This document shows, piece by piece, positions 22,875 through 33,599 of a stretch of DNA of 64,000 nt (within the stretch, counting starts at the first letter, position 1; the number at the start of each line of letters is the position of its first letter). Both the position numbers and the translations under genes were made by a program. Origin of the DNA: Avena insularis (Eukaryota; Streptophyta; Magnoliopsida; Poales; Poaceae). The stretch is taken from the NCBI GenBank assembly GCA_023614405.1, contig CM042690.1:664772802-664836801 (forward strand), in the 5' to 3' direction. The notes below the pieces were generated by a model. It did no database searches and was not told the origin of the DNA. It saw only the letters and a program-made list of their open reading frames with translations.

Positions 22875-24391
22875 TCACAAGTTTACTAAGTTGAGATTAT
22901 GCCTGAAAGCTTCAAAACTTCTTGTAGGCAATGCCTTTGTAAAACCATCAGCCACTTGATCCTTAGAAAAAATAAAACGAATTTCTAGCATTTTTGCCAC
23001 TCTTTCTCTCATAAAATGGAAATCAATCTCTATGTGTTTTGTTCTTGCATGAAATACAAGATTAGCTAATATGTAGGTCACTCCAAGATTATCACACCAT
23101 AAACATGGAGTTTGCTCTTGTGGCATTCCAACTTCAGCAAGTATGGATTGTACCCATATAATCTCTACAGTGGTATTAACTAGAGCTTTGTATTCTACTT
23201 CGGTACCACTTCTTGATACATTGGCTTGTTTTTTGGCACACCATGAAATCAGATTGTGTCCAAGAAAAATTGCAAATCCTCCTGTGGATCTTCTGTCATC
23301 TAGGCATCCTGCCCAGTCAACATCTGAAAAAGCATTCACTAACATAGATGATGGTCTTTTGAAAGTAAGACCAATACTGGATGTATTCTTAAGATATCTC
23401 AATATGTGTTTAATAGCAACCTAATGAACTATTTTCGGTGAATGCAAATATTAGCACACTTTGTTGACAACAAAGGAAATGTCAGGTCTTGTAAGAGTCA
23501 AATATTGCAATGCTCCTATAATACTCCTGTACTTAGTGTTGTCCTCTTGTTCAAGAGGTTGTCCTTCTGAGATAGTTAGTTTTTCCGTGTTTGATAGAGG
23601 AGTTGGTGATGGTTTGCAACCATGCATACCAAATCTTTTAAGGAGATCCGTGGCATATTTTTCTTGAGACAACACTATGCCATCCAAAATTGTGTTGACT
23701 TCTATTCCTAGGAAATAGTGTAGATCTCCCAAATCTTTCAAGGCAAAGCTTGACCCTAGATCCCTTAGTAGTGCTGAAATGGCTTGATTAGAGGAACTAG
23801 TGACAATTATATCATCAGCATAAATGAGCACAAAGATGATTATATTTTCCTTGTTGTAAATAAAGAGAGATGTATCATCCTTTGAAGGAATAAAGCCAAG
23901 ATCTTGTAGTTTTGAGCTTAAACGAGAATACCATGCTCTAGGAGCTTGTTTTGGCCCATACAAGGCCTTATTAAGCTTGAATATATGATGAAGCAAATTT
24001 TTGTCCTCAAACTCAAGAGGTTGTTTCATATATACCTCTTCTTTCAAAACACCGTGCAGGAACGCATTCTGAATGTCTAGTTGCCTCAAATTCCATTCCT
24101 TGGATACTGCAATAGACAAGACAAAGCGGATGGTGGCTGCTTTAGTTATAGGAGTAAATTTCTCTTCATAATCGATTCCTTATTGTTGTATGAAATCTTT
24201 GCTACTAGTCGTACTTTGTAGCGATCAATTATTCTATCGGCTTTCTTCTTTATTCGAAATGCCCACTTGCAATCAATTAAGTTTTTACCTTCTTGACTAG
24301 GAACTAGATCCCATGTCTTGTTTTTTATTAGAGTTGTATATTCATCATCCATGGCTTGTGTCCATTTACTATCTGCAAGGGCTTGCTCCAC
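22875..24391 (-). pseudogene. Copia RT and RNase H remnant
   Basis: RNase H covers 23402-22875 (DVDWAG, SWCAKKQ, the ARTKHIEID motif and a terminal ADGFTKALP block). RT covers 24391-23451 ([16 protein letters not shown]). The catalytic box reads YADD, where YVDD is usual in plant Copia, near 23815-23825. Between 24119 and 24146 the frame shifts by one, and stops separate RT from RNase H near 23420-23450. The copy is inactive. Confidence 0.88.
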
Positions 24392-25105
24392 ATTTTATGG
24401 TTCACATGTAGAACAAAACATGCCATAGCGAATCATACCATCATAGAGTTTAACTGGTTTAACAATCCATCTTTGCAATCTTTTGGCTGCTCGTTTAGCG
24501 GCATGTTATCGTATGTACCGTTTTGACTCCATTTTTCACCGTTATCTTCACTGTTTTCTTCTACAACTTGATATGTACCATCAAACAACTCACTAGGAGC
24601 ATTAGTGGGTTGGTTAGTTAGTTGATCAATGCAATTTTACCGCCCCCTTGATCAAAGATAGATGGAGAAGGAAACGGTTTGAGAAAAAGAAGCACTTATT
24701 TGCGAAGTTGGGCTCCTGCATTTGGATGAATACTAGCAAAAGGAAACATGGATTCATCAAAGACAACATCTCTAGAGATGTAGATCCGACCTATTTTGCT
24801 ATCAAGGCATTTAATGTAGAATTGTATCCTAGGAAGCGCATTGTTTGGAATGGGAAGCAAGTTTTTGTGTGTTGTATGGTCGTAAATTAGGTGAATGCTT
24901 GGACTGAACATCAATCATTTTCTTATTGAATTTTCGTTCAACAAGTGCTTGGAAATTATGGAAGACTTGGAAGACATCGAATTTCTTTTTTATAAGATAT
25001 ATCCATGTGAATTTGCTATACTCATCAATAAAACTTACGTAATAGGAGTGCCTCCCCACAGATTTGGGAGCTGGCCCCCCACAGATCAACATGGTGAGCT
25101 AAGAA
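24392..25105 (-). pseudogene. Copia integrase core remnant
   Basis: Around 25092-24829 the minus strand reads an integrase start (HVDLWG, then SFIDEYSKFTWIY), and 24914-24696 continues with the typical C-terminal block. 24392-24690 is the degenerate linker to RT. The N-terminal zinc-binding part is absent because the Gypsy fragment abuts at about 25105. Confidence 0.75.
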
Positions 25106-26865
25106 AGAGGTAACAACTATAGAAAGGCTTCATTTTTTTTGTGTTTTTAATAAAGAAAGCAAACTAGTATAACTAATTTTTCTATGTTTTTGATAAAAAA
25201 ACAAGCAAACAAAGCGAAAATAAACTAAGCAAAACAAATAAAACAAAGTAAAGAAATTGGTTATGAGGGACTCCCCTTGTGAAGATGTCCTTGACTCCCC
25301 GGCAACGGTGCCAAAAAAATACTTGCTGGCTCGTGTTGATATCGAGCTCGTTGGGGAACCCCAAGAGGAAGGTATGATGTGCACAGTAGTAAGTTTCCCT
25401 CAGTTATGAAACCAAGATTATCGAACCAGTAGGAGCAAGGAAACACCTCCAAGGTGTTGTTTCCAACTTGGAATCCTGCACAACACAACCACAGAACTTT
25501 GCCCCCAACTTACAGTGAGGTTGTCAATCTCACCGGTTTTGCTGAAAACAAAGGATTAAACGTATTGTGTGGAAGAAAGTAATAGCTTGCAGAAAGTAAA
25601 CAGAAAACAGTAAACATTTGTAGATTGATGGTAAAAGAAAGGACCGGGGTCCATAGTTCACTAGTGGTGATTCTCCTTAAGATAAATGACATGTTGGGTG
25701 AACAAATTACAGTGGGCGATTGACAAACATCGAGAAAGCATACATGCATATACTAATCATCTTGACTCCTATGAGATTTGATTGGGCATTACGACATTAT
25801 ACATAGACCGTAATCTAACTGCATCTATGACTAATAATCCACCTTCAGTTTATCATCTGAACCCCCTCTAGTATTAAGTTGCAAGCAACAGATAATTGCA
25901 TTAAGCATTGCATGTAAAGTAAACAATATGATTGTTCTATGAACAAAGGATTGATGTTTTCTCCCTAGTAGCAACAACACATCTAGTACCTTATAGATTT
26001 CTGTCACTTCCCCAGATTACTAGAGGCATGAACCCACTATCGAGCATAAATACTCCCTCTTGGAGTTGCTAGCATCTACTCGGCCAAGATATCTACTAAC
26101 AACAGAGAGCATGCAAGATCACAAATAACAAAGACATGATAGAATCAATAATCAATCTGAAATAGCATCTCAATATCCATCGGATCCCCAAAAACACAAC
26201 ATGTAGAATTACAAATAGATGATCTTGATCATGAATGGAGCTCACAAGATCTAAACATGATAGCACAAAGGAGAAGAACCAACCATCTAGCTACTACATG
26301 GATCCGTAGTCCAAGGATGAACTACTCACGCATCACACCGGAGGTTTGCATGGTGATGAAGAAGGCCTCCAGGGTGAATTCTCCCCTCCGGCAGGGTGCC
26401 GGGAAGAGCTTCAGATCCCTCCTGATCTAGGGATAGAGATGACGGCGGCTACAGACTCTTTCGTGGAATTTTGATCGGGTACTTAGGGTTTCTGTATCGG
26501 AGGCATCTTATAGGCGAAAGGGGAGGCCGAGGGGGTGCCCTAGGCGGCCACACCACCCCCTGGCGTGGGCCAGGTGGTGTGGCCGGCCCCTGGCCCCTCT
26601 CCGTCTCGTATTCTGGCTCTGTGTCTCCCTCGGTGCAATATTGACTTTGGCTTTTGTCCCGTCCAATTCCGAGAATATTTATTTTCTGACTTTCCTAGAA
26701 CCAAAAACAACAGAAAACAGGCAGCTAGCAATGTGGCATCTTGTTAATAGGTTAGTCCAAGAAAGTGTATAAAAAGTACTCCAAAATATGGACAAAACAC
26801 AAGAAAGTAGATATAAACCAAGCATGGAATATCAAAAATTATAGATACGTTTGCAACGTATCTCA
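25105..26865 (-). mobile_element. Gypsy fragment (one LTR plus about 210 bp leader) inside the Copia
   Basis: 25324-26865 is an LTR on the minus strand (start TGAGATACGTTGCAAACG). It is the same family as the solo LTR at 52565-54155, in the opposite orientation. It is followed by a tRNA-Asp-type primer site (TGGCACCGTTGCC, 25301-25313) and an AT-rich leader to about 25105. There the sequence passes directly into the Copia integrase. The rest of the Gypsy element and the Copia protease region are gone, so a deletion probably followed the insertion. Confidence 0.8.
25301..25313 (-). other. Primer binding site (tRNA-Asp type)
   Basis: TGGCACCGTTGCC on the minus strand, ten bases after the LTR end. 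This is the common tRNA-Asp primer of Triticeae Gypsy elements. Confidence 0.75.
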
Positions 26866-26869
26866 TCTT

Positions 26870-27789
26870 GTTGATCATCATCTTCATTAGAGAGGTACCA
26901 ACAATCACGTGCAATGTGCCTAGGATTGCCACAAATCTGACAAGAAGACTGTGGCTCAGATGGATTGTTGCCTCCATTGCCGCCATGATTGGTGGATCGA
27001 GGAGCAGCACCCCTATTGTTGTTGTAGAAGGGGTGCCCTCCTCAATTTCCTTGTCCATGATGACCACGACCACCCTATGGACCTCCACATCCGCGTCCTC
27101 CTCTGTATGCAGAGTTTGCTGATGATTTAAAACCACCGTTCCCTAAATTTGCTCCCTGGAGAAACTCATTGCGCTGATCAAAGTTTGACATCTGTGTAAA
27201 CATCTCATCTAGAGTGACATCATCAGTGCATGCATGAATAGCAAAGACTAAAGGATTGTCCTATCCATCTAATCTTTCTAGGATATAGGAGACAAGTTCG
27301 TCTTCAGAGAGAGGTTTACCGGCTGTGGCGAGTTCTTCGGCAAGAGATTTTATATATGAAAATAGGCAGCGACGGTTCTGTTCCCCTTCTCGGCCTTGGC
27401 AAGGGAGATACGTATATTTTCTATGCGGGAGTGAGCTTGAGAGGAAAACATATTCCCGAGAGCCTCCCAGACTTCTACAGCCGTGGTGTAGGAGGCTACC
27501 TAAATCAAGACTTCCCTGGTAAGAGAATTCAATAGATAACCCAGAACCTTTGGATCTTGTGCTACCCAGACGACATAGGTTGGGTTTGCCACCGTCGTGG
27601 TCCTGCCATCCTCCGTGGCCGTGATGGTCTTAGCCAATGCGACTGTTGATCCATCTAGATAGCCATAGAGGAGCGCCCCCTAATTTGCGGGAGGATCTAA
27701 GCATGCCATAGGAGATAATTTTCTCGGGTAAGCTTTTCCAAGATCTAATCCTTTGGTCTGCCATCGCTGGTGGAGGACGAAGTAGCCAT
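26870..27789 (-). pseudogene. Copia gag remnant
   Basis: It opens at an ATG at 27789 (MATSSSTSDG) with an early stop. The AYTTAVEVWEALG-type Gag helix region lies at about 27420-27500, and a CCHC zinc knuckle (CQICGNPRHIARDC) at about 26900-26945. Several stops and frame changes are present. It is cut at 26865 by the Gypsy LTR just after the knuckle. Confidence 0.8.
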
Positions 27790-27817
27790 GGCAATTGCTA
27801 GACGACTAAGGAAGAGA

Positions 27818-27831
27818 GGGCTCTGGTACCA
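27818..27831 (-). other. Primer binding site of the Copia element (tRNA-iMet type)
   Basis: TGGTACCAGAGCCC on the minus strand, three bases inside the 5' LTR end. It has one change from the usual TGGTATCAGAGC. Confidence 0.85.
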
Positions 27832-27834
27832 TAT

Positions 27835-28063
27835 TGCGAGGAGTGGTTTTTGGTTGAATCGACGCCCTTTGTTTCGGGATCGGTTACATGTTTATATAGC
27901 CAGGAAGATCCCCATGGTGTGGCATACAGGAGGTCACCGATCTGGAGTTTTCAGTGGAATACAAGAAGATCCATAGTGGGAAATACAGGAGGAATAGGAA
28001 GGGAGACAACCGGTCCTTTATAATTAGGACACGATTTAATACATAAGATGTTTAATTCTAACA
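27835..28063 (-). repeat. 5' LTR of the Copia element
   Basis: Matches 22635-22863. It contains TTATATAG (about 27892-27899 on the plus strand), a possible TATA region. Confidence 0.92.
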
Positions 28064-28167
28064 ATGATGTTCCTCTTCTGAATTGGGTAGTACCTATCAA
28101 GTATCGACACATATCTCAGTGGTAGTGTAAAGGTTGCCGGCGGATCCAGGCAAGTTACCCTGCTCCT
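28064..28167 (-). pseudogene. Degenerate host-gene fragment, 5' exon part
   Basis: This is the upstream continuation of the fragment at 22310-22634. On the minus strand an intron-like acceptor (TTGTGTTGTAG) precedes GAGCAGGGTAACTTG. A frame then gives LDRYYPIQKRNI, which runs into TWPPT on the other side of the Copia insertion. The presence of an intron boundary argues for genomic capture and against a retrocopy. The family is not recognised. Confidence 0.5.
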
Positions 28168-28494
28168 ACAACACAAATCAAAGAACCAGGGTACAAGAAC
28201 ACTGGTCACTCACGTTACGCTACAAGTCACCACTTCTAACATACTAACAAACTAGATATCAATCTTATTACCCATCCTACAACACTCACGATAAAAACAA
28301 TGATAAGCATGAAGAACAGTCAACACTACCATAAAACATGCATCTAGCTCTTTCCCACTCTATATCAGAAGCAAGAGTTACAAAATCTACCATGCCCCTT
28401 CTGATCTAGCAATTGGAACTGCATGTTAACAGGGCTAGGGTTAGATGCTACGTGACACGATCTAACCATTGGACGACATCTCGGAGATGTGGAG
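28168..28494 (-). other. Intron-like sequence of the host-gene fragment
   Basis: AT-rich sequence without ORFs, directly upstream of the acceptor at 28168. No other feature was seen. Confidence 0.4.
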
Positions 28495-28503
28495 GAAGAT
28501 GAC

Positions 28504-28893
28504 GTATTTGTTTTTGACAAATCTGACTGTTTGGCAAAACTAATGTCTCATGTGACCTCCCGACCAAAATATTTCGGAATCTGACCCTGAGGTCGGCGTC
28601 AACAAAAATGAAGTACATGTAGGCGCTAACAAAATTTAACACAACTTTGCTAAATTTTGAAAAAAGAAAAATCAAGAGGTTCGACACCATTGAGTTTGGC
28701 GCTGACCTACCCATCGCGCCAGCTAGCTTGGCGCCGAACTTACTTCGGCGCCGGTGATGGTTGGCACCGACCTGCGCTATTTCAGCTCCATTCTTATAGG
28801 CTCCGACCACATGGGTCAGATTTCGAAATAGTTTCGTCGAGGGGTCAGATGAAACATTAGTTTTACCAAACGGGCAGATTTGTCAAAAAATAC
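28504..28893. mobile_element. Mutator-type MITE, 390 bp, with 9-bp target duplication
   Basis: The exact direct repeat GAAGATGAC flanks the element at 28495-28503 and 28894-28902. The ends are long inverted repeats of about 90 bp (GTATTTGTTTTTGACAAATCTG against GTATTTTTTGACAAATCTG, continuing through AAACTAATGT and GAAATAGTTT). A 9-bp duplication with long terminal repeats defines the Mutator superfamily. The core (28680-28790) has repeated GGCGC words and no ORF, so it is non-autonomous. A truncated relative is at 21529-21710. Confidence 0.88.
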
Positions 28894-28902
28894 GAAGATG
28901 AC

Positions 28903-29372
28903 TTACCACGTCAGAGCTCCATTGACCCGAGAACATGTCAATCCTTACGTGTTTGTCGACCAAGAAGCTTCCTTCAACGAAGATATCAAATGGAGGTAAA
29001 TGGTGGCGCTAGCTTTAGAGGTGAGGCAGGGCAGTGTAAATAGGCAGTGCGAATCGACGGTGAGGTGATCCAATTTCTCCCGTTGGTTTTTCGCGAAGCG
29101 GGCAAGCTCCTGCCATACCTCTCTTGCATAAGCTCAACGACGTGTTTCTCCACCGAGGCAAGAATTGGTTGCCTCACTAGAAATGGCCAACTCGGATGAG
29201 ATTCGTCCGCGTGTAGTCAAAGAAGTGGTTTAAAGGAGGTGAGATGGAGGGAATCATTTTTCATGGACAACCAAACCCTGATTTTTCATCCAACCGGAGC
29301 GGGGGAAACCACTCTCCGAGCAACCAAACACGTCCCCCTAATCGTAGCATAGTGAAAAGTACATCGTCCATT
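28903..29372. other. Intergenic sequence, nothing assigned
   Basis: Mixed-composition DNA with no ORF above about 60 codons that looks real and no recognised repeat. Confidence 0.4.
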
Positions 29373-29374
29373 TA

Positions 29375-29639
29375 CTCCCTCAGTTTCGAAATATAAGATG
29401 TTCTAACTTTTGTGAAGCAAATGGATCTAGACATCTTTTAGTGTGTAGAAGATGTCTAGATACATTTGTTTGACACAAGCTAAAGCATCTCTCCGTCCAC
29501 AGATAAGTGATTTGACTTTATCTAGATTCAAATATATCAATATACTAAAACGTGTCTAGATACATCCGAATCTAGACAAATTGAAGTCACTATTTTATGG
29601 ACAGAGGGAGTATTATATTATGCAATCGGAAGGAGGGAG
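29375..29639. mobile_element. Stowaway MITE carrying a second MITE
   Basis: Ends CTCCCTCAG and (complement) CTCCCTCCTTCCG, with TA on both sides (29373-29374 and 29640-29641), as expected for Tc1/Mariner-type Stowaway elements. The interior holds another Stowaway-like unit at 29491-29610. Confidence 0.75.
29491..29610. mobile_element. Nested Stowaway-like MITE
   Basis: Inverted ends CTCCGTCCACAGATAAGTGA and (complement) CTCCCTCTGTCCATAAAATAGTGA, with TA on the right. The first bases of its left end appear to be lost. Confidence 0.6.
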
Positions 29640-31158
29640 TATATAGTTTGCACTGTTCGGTTGCCGTGCATCCTATCCTTTTCCTTGATTGATCATAATC
29701 CTTCACTTTATACTACCCGTTGCGTTCCATATTAACTTCGTCTGATTTAGTATACAACACTTATATAACATCAAAATAGAGAGTAAGTTTTATTTTCGCT
29801 CGATACTCCTTGGCCTTGTGTTGTTGTATCCACCTGCCGTATTTGCATGGATGAGCGCCGCTGTGTTTGATAGTAGAATAGGTAAAAACAACAGCTGCAC
29901 TTGCAGTAAGTTACGTATTTTATACTCTCGATATGGCAATCTACGATGTTCTTCCATTGGTACTTGGTGCGGTCACAAGCCTCAGAGCAGTGACGCCGTC
30001 TCTGCAGTAGTGCGTAGGCTCGTCGTCGTCGACCATGCAGAACCATTTAGGGAACCGAGTACGGAGCGACATTGCCGTGCAAGGCAATTTAATTGGCCGG
30101 TCTCGCGCGCGTGCGCCAGCATCACATATGGCAGCGAGCGAACAGCTCCTCAAACAAAGCGAGACTAGCACAATCGAGCATTCAATCATTCGTTCATCAA
30201 CCATGCACCCTACAGAGACCGTACCAGTGTACCAATGGAGCATGCGTCATCCCAAAAGCTAGCTAGGAGTAGACTAGACTAGACTAGATTCTCACGGTAG
30301 GTACTACTGTAGTAGCTAGACCGGTACAGTTCCGATGGCGTCCAGAAACAGGAAAGGCTATATAGAGTCCGGTGCACGGCGCTTCGCCCGTCGTACGCGG
30401 CGGTGCGCCCGAACCATTCCGCGGCCGTTCCACGTGCCTGGCACGCCGGCGGCGCACCGGCCCTGCGCGAGCGCGCCATGCACTCGGTCAGAGGCAGAAG
30501 CGAGCAGGGCAAAGATTTTAAAAATCAATCCGGGCCGCTGGCTCGATCGGGGGTCTGGGGAGGCCGTAGTTCATGTGACCGTTTTTGCTAACCGCGCGGC
30601 GCAGGTCAGTCAGGACATGGCCTCGTTCCGCGGCCGTGTCACGCTGCCTCGGGCTCGGGCCGTCGGGCGTGACAGCCTCTCTGAGTGACACGCGGGACCC
30701 CGGCCCGACGTCCTGGTTTTAAACTTTTAATCCGAACCGTGCAAACAGCGCTGCTGTGCTGCCGGCGCAGGTCGTCTCGGTGCGGGCGCTCCGGAGTCTG
30801 GACAGCCCCAAGGCCAGTTCAAAACGCGACGCCCGCCGCTGCCGACGTGGCCCCGACCGATCCTCTCTGACGGTGCAACGGAGCTGGCTGGCTGGTTCGA
30901 GTTGGACGCATGTGGAGCAGCTGGGCAGCGGCAGGCACGTTTTGAACTTAACAGTGCGGGGGAGGAGGACGCGACAGCCGGAGGGGGTCCGTTAGCTGTG
31001 TGTGTAGTACGTCTGCAACCACAGGGGCACACCAGACCAAATGTGGGTTGATATGATGGCTTCAGTCGAAATTTGAAGTTGTGCGATGGAGCACGCACAC
31101 GTCGACGACGGCCGTCACGACAAAATCGAGAGCTGACTGACTCACTGACTCGATACTA
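29640..31158. other. Low-copy intergenic stretch, GC-rich from 30330
   Basis: No supported gene. 30270-30290 holds a short AGACT tandem run (about four copies). 30330-31100 is GC-rich with several short open frames on both strands but no codon pattern or motif that I can support. It may be a decayed promoter or gene edge. Confidence 0.4.
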
Positions 31159-31316
31159 CTCCCTCTGTTTCAAAATATAAGATGTTTTAATTTTATAAAT
31201 GGAATGTATCTAGACCATCTTTAGTGTGTAGATTTATCTATGTTTAAAATAAACTTACACGCTAAAAGATCTCTAGTTACAAAACTAAAATATCTTATAT
31301 TTTAAAATATAGAGAG
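31159..31316. mobile_element. Stowaway MITE, 158 bp
   Basis: Inverted ends CTCCCTCTGTTTCAAAATAT and (complement) CTCTCTATATTTTAAAATAT, flanked by TA at 31157-31158 and 31317-31318. Confidence 0.85.
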
Positions 31317-31530
31317 TACTACGTATGGATTAGATTTGGGGCCGTCCTAGCGTAACCACCACGGATGAAGATGCGCTTGGCGCTAGCATGTAGCAGTACC
31401 ATTTCGCTCCTTCATCGTGGTTCAGCACCGAAAATTGTGCCCCAACGATATGAAACTCCCCTGCAATAGTGTATTATGTGTGAAACTTTACCTGAAAACC
31501 GAGAATCTCTTTTGTAGGAATTATTATGTA

Positions 31531-31653
31531 CTACCTTCAACCTATATTAGTTAACTCAGATTTGTCTAGATATGTATCTATATAGACACATTTTGATATT
31601 AGATACATCCGTATCTAAATAAATCCAAGTCGACTAATATGAATCAGAGGGAG
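31531..31653. mobile_element. Stowaway-like MITE, 123 bp
   Basis: Left end CTACCTTCAACCTATATTAG and complemented right end CTCCCTCTGATTCATATTAG, flanked by TA on both sides (31529-31530 and 31654-31655). Confidence 0.8.
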
Positions 31654-31655
31654 TA

Positions 31656-31677
31656 TGTAACTATAATTATAGTTACA
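31656..31677. repeat. 22-bp perfect palindrome
   Basis: TGTAACTATAATTATAGTTACA reads the same on both strands. A partial copy (GTAATTATAGTTACA) follows at 31688-31702. It lies between a MITE and a poly(A)-tailed sequence. Confidence 0.9.
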
Positions 31678-31710
31678 GTTATGCATATGTAATTATAGTT
31701 ACATTATGTA

Positions 31711-33020
31711 TTTTTTTTAGGATACACAGTGAGAGGTGTACCAAACACATAGAAGAAAGACTTAGACGGCCGAAACAACGCCAAGAATGGCTATAACTCG
31801 ACACCACACGATACACGGCTTAAACCAAGACAGCCGACACAACGCCTGAAGGAAGATACAAACACAACACCACACGGTATACACCACCACCTACACCCGC
31901 CGACCGACAAAGGGCTTGCATTGCATCTTCACCAGCCAAGAAGGCGAGGGGATGACACACTAAGCTACAAGGTCGCGTCATGACCGAAGAGCGGAACTCC
32001 ACGAGACCAACTCCGCCTCCAAGATGATAGAAGCCAACGCATTGATCACCCAAAGATGCCAGGAGTCGGCGAGGTAGAACGACAGGGCCGAACCAGATCG
32101 GAGGAGGCGTCGACCAAGAAGCGCCATCAACGGTGTACATAGCGCCCCGGAAGCCCAAGCTCAGGCGGTGGCCATCAACGACTCAACTGGCGCACCGAGG
32201 ACTCATCGATACACCTGAGCGGTGCCTCCAACAAGGGAACGACACAGATGCATCGCTGCCGCCCGATCCATAGACCGAATCAAGGTTTCCCCCGGTGATC
32301 GACGTGGGGAGGCCCAAGAAGCGCCATGACGACGCCTCCAGGAAGGTGACGGCGCCCGCGGGCGTCGCCATCGTCAACATCACGCAAGGATTACTCCCGG
32401 CCCTACCGTCGACCCCAACGCCCGAAGTACGTGCAGCAAGGAGCCGCCTTTTGGAACCATAGCCGATGAGAGGCGAGCCGGAGATGCCGCCTGCGGGGCA
32501 GGTTGTGTCTACCACCGTCCCACCTCGATCACCCGAAGAATGGGGGCTGGACGAAGGGGATCCAGCCCACCGCCGCCAGGCTGACTGCCGGCACCACCAC
32601 GATGCCCAGCAGCCAGCGCCACCAGGCGCCACCGCGCTTGCCTACTGCAGGCCCGCCCAAGCCCATCTAGGCCCAGACGAGCCCGTGGCTCCCACCTGCT
32701 GTAGCAGGGGCGCCTCCGCCGCCAGGGAGGCTGCTCTGTCGCCGCCGTACCCGCGTGCGCAGCCGGGATCCCGCGGCACCTCGCCGCCGCATCCGCGCCG
32801 AAGAACGGGCCGCCGCCGCCAGATCAGGAGCTTCCCACGCGCACGGAGAGAGCCCCGCCGTCGCCGCCCGGGCTTTGCCGGCGGGACCTCTGGCGGCGGC
32901 GAGGAGGCGGGGGAACGAGGGGAGGAGGAGCTAGGGACGGCGACGGGATTCTCCCCCTGTGTCGCCTGGGTCGGGCGACGCAGGGGTCGCGAGGAAAGTC
33001 ACTTTCTTCTGGCTTCTTTA
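31711..33020 (-). mobile_element. Probable poly(A)-tailed retrosequence (non-LTR type)
   Basis: On the minus strand the segment starts in very GC-rich sequence near 33010, becomes less GC-rich and ends in an A run (T run 31711-31718 on the plus strand). This layout is like grass LINE 5' regions or retroposons. There is no reverse transcriptase or endonuclease ORF, and I could not find a clear target duplication. It could also be a processed copy of a host transcript. Confidence 0.4.
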
Positions 33021-33034
33021 GATGGGTATGCAAG

Positions 33035-33175
33035 AATTACATGACCAAATGTGCTAAACTTGATGAAACTGCTGAATAAGCAATTTTCCGTGAAGCCAAT
33101 CCCGAGAGGATGCATCCAGCTCATGTGGGTGGCTCCAGTGATCCACTAGCGTATGTGAGCATGCACGAGATTTGC
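33035..33175 (+). pseudogene. Short coding-like fragment, possibly transposase-derived
   Basis: The plus strand reads NYMTKCAKLDETAE, a stop, then EANPERMHPAHVGGSSDP. The wording suggests a protein-coding origin, perhaps from a plant transposase-linked ORF. The piece is short and broken and I cannot name the family. Confidence 0.3.
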
Positions 33176-33599
33176 TGTGCTCATCCTTCTTAATCTTTTT
33201 TACATAATATGTTCTAATTAATGCAACCATGTTTTAATTTAAAACAAGGTCAACTTAAAAAATATGCACGTCAGCGATGCGATTGCATTTGAAGAATTAG
33301 TTCTTAGTAAGTATAACTTCTCAATTTTGTATTCATGTTCGATTCAGAGGTTTTATAAGGGAATTCAGTCAAATTGGCCACACTCAGTTCGACCGTTTAA
33401 AATTTTACTTAGATTAGGCTCATATCGTCGTTTCACACAACTCCTCGTGTTATAAGTTTTCTATCTTGATGGATGTACACATCGGATAGAGCTATATCTC
33501 CTTAATATTCAATAAGTTCACGAGTGCTTTCGTTTTGTTAACTTTTTCTCACCTACCAATTGATCATCTACTTGGTCAGTACATAGTTCATCATGAGGT
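33176..33599. other. Intergenic repeat-like segment
   Basis: 33400-33599 resembles 58310-58560 by eye (shared words CGTGTTRTAAGTTTT and a TCTCAYCTA...TTGATCA...GAGGT block). This suggests two diverged copies of one unnamed repeat. Confidence 0.35.

Larger units (their letters stand above)
22635..28063 (-). mobile_element. Ty1/Copia retrotransposon with 229-bp LTRs, internally rearranged
   Basis: LTRs are at 22635-22863 (3') and 27835-28063 (5'). They start TGTTAGAATT or TGTGAGAATT on the minus strand and differ at about a dozen of 229 positions by eye (around 5%). Flanks ATTAT (22630-22634) and ATGAT (28064-28068) look like a mutated 5-bp target duplication. The order on the minus strand is primer site, gag, foreign Gypsy LTR fragment (about 25105-26865), integrase core, RT, RNase H and polypurine tract. 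Protease and the integrase N-terminus are missing. It split the host-gene fragment on either side. Confidence 0.9.

Noticed and set aside
32183..33044. Frames of 149 (minus) and 192 (plus) codons in GC-rich DNA
   Set aside because: They overlap on opposite strands and have Pro/Arg/Gly-rich random composition, within the probable retrosequence.
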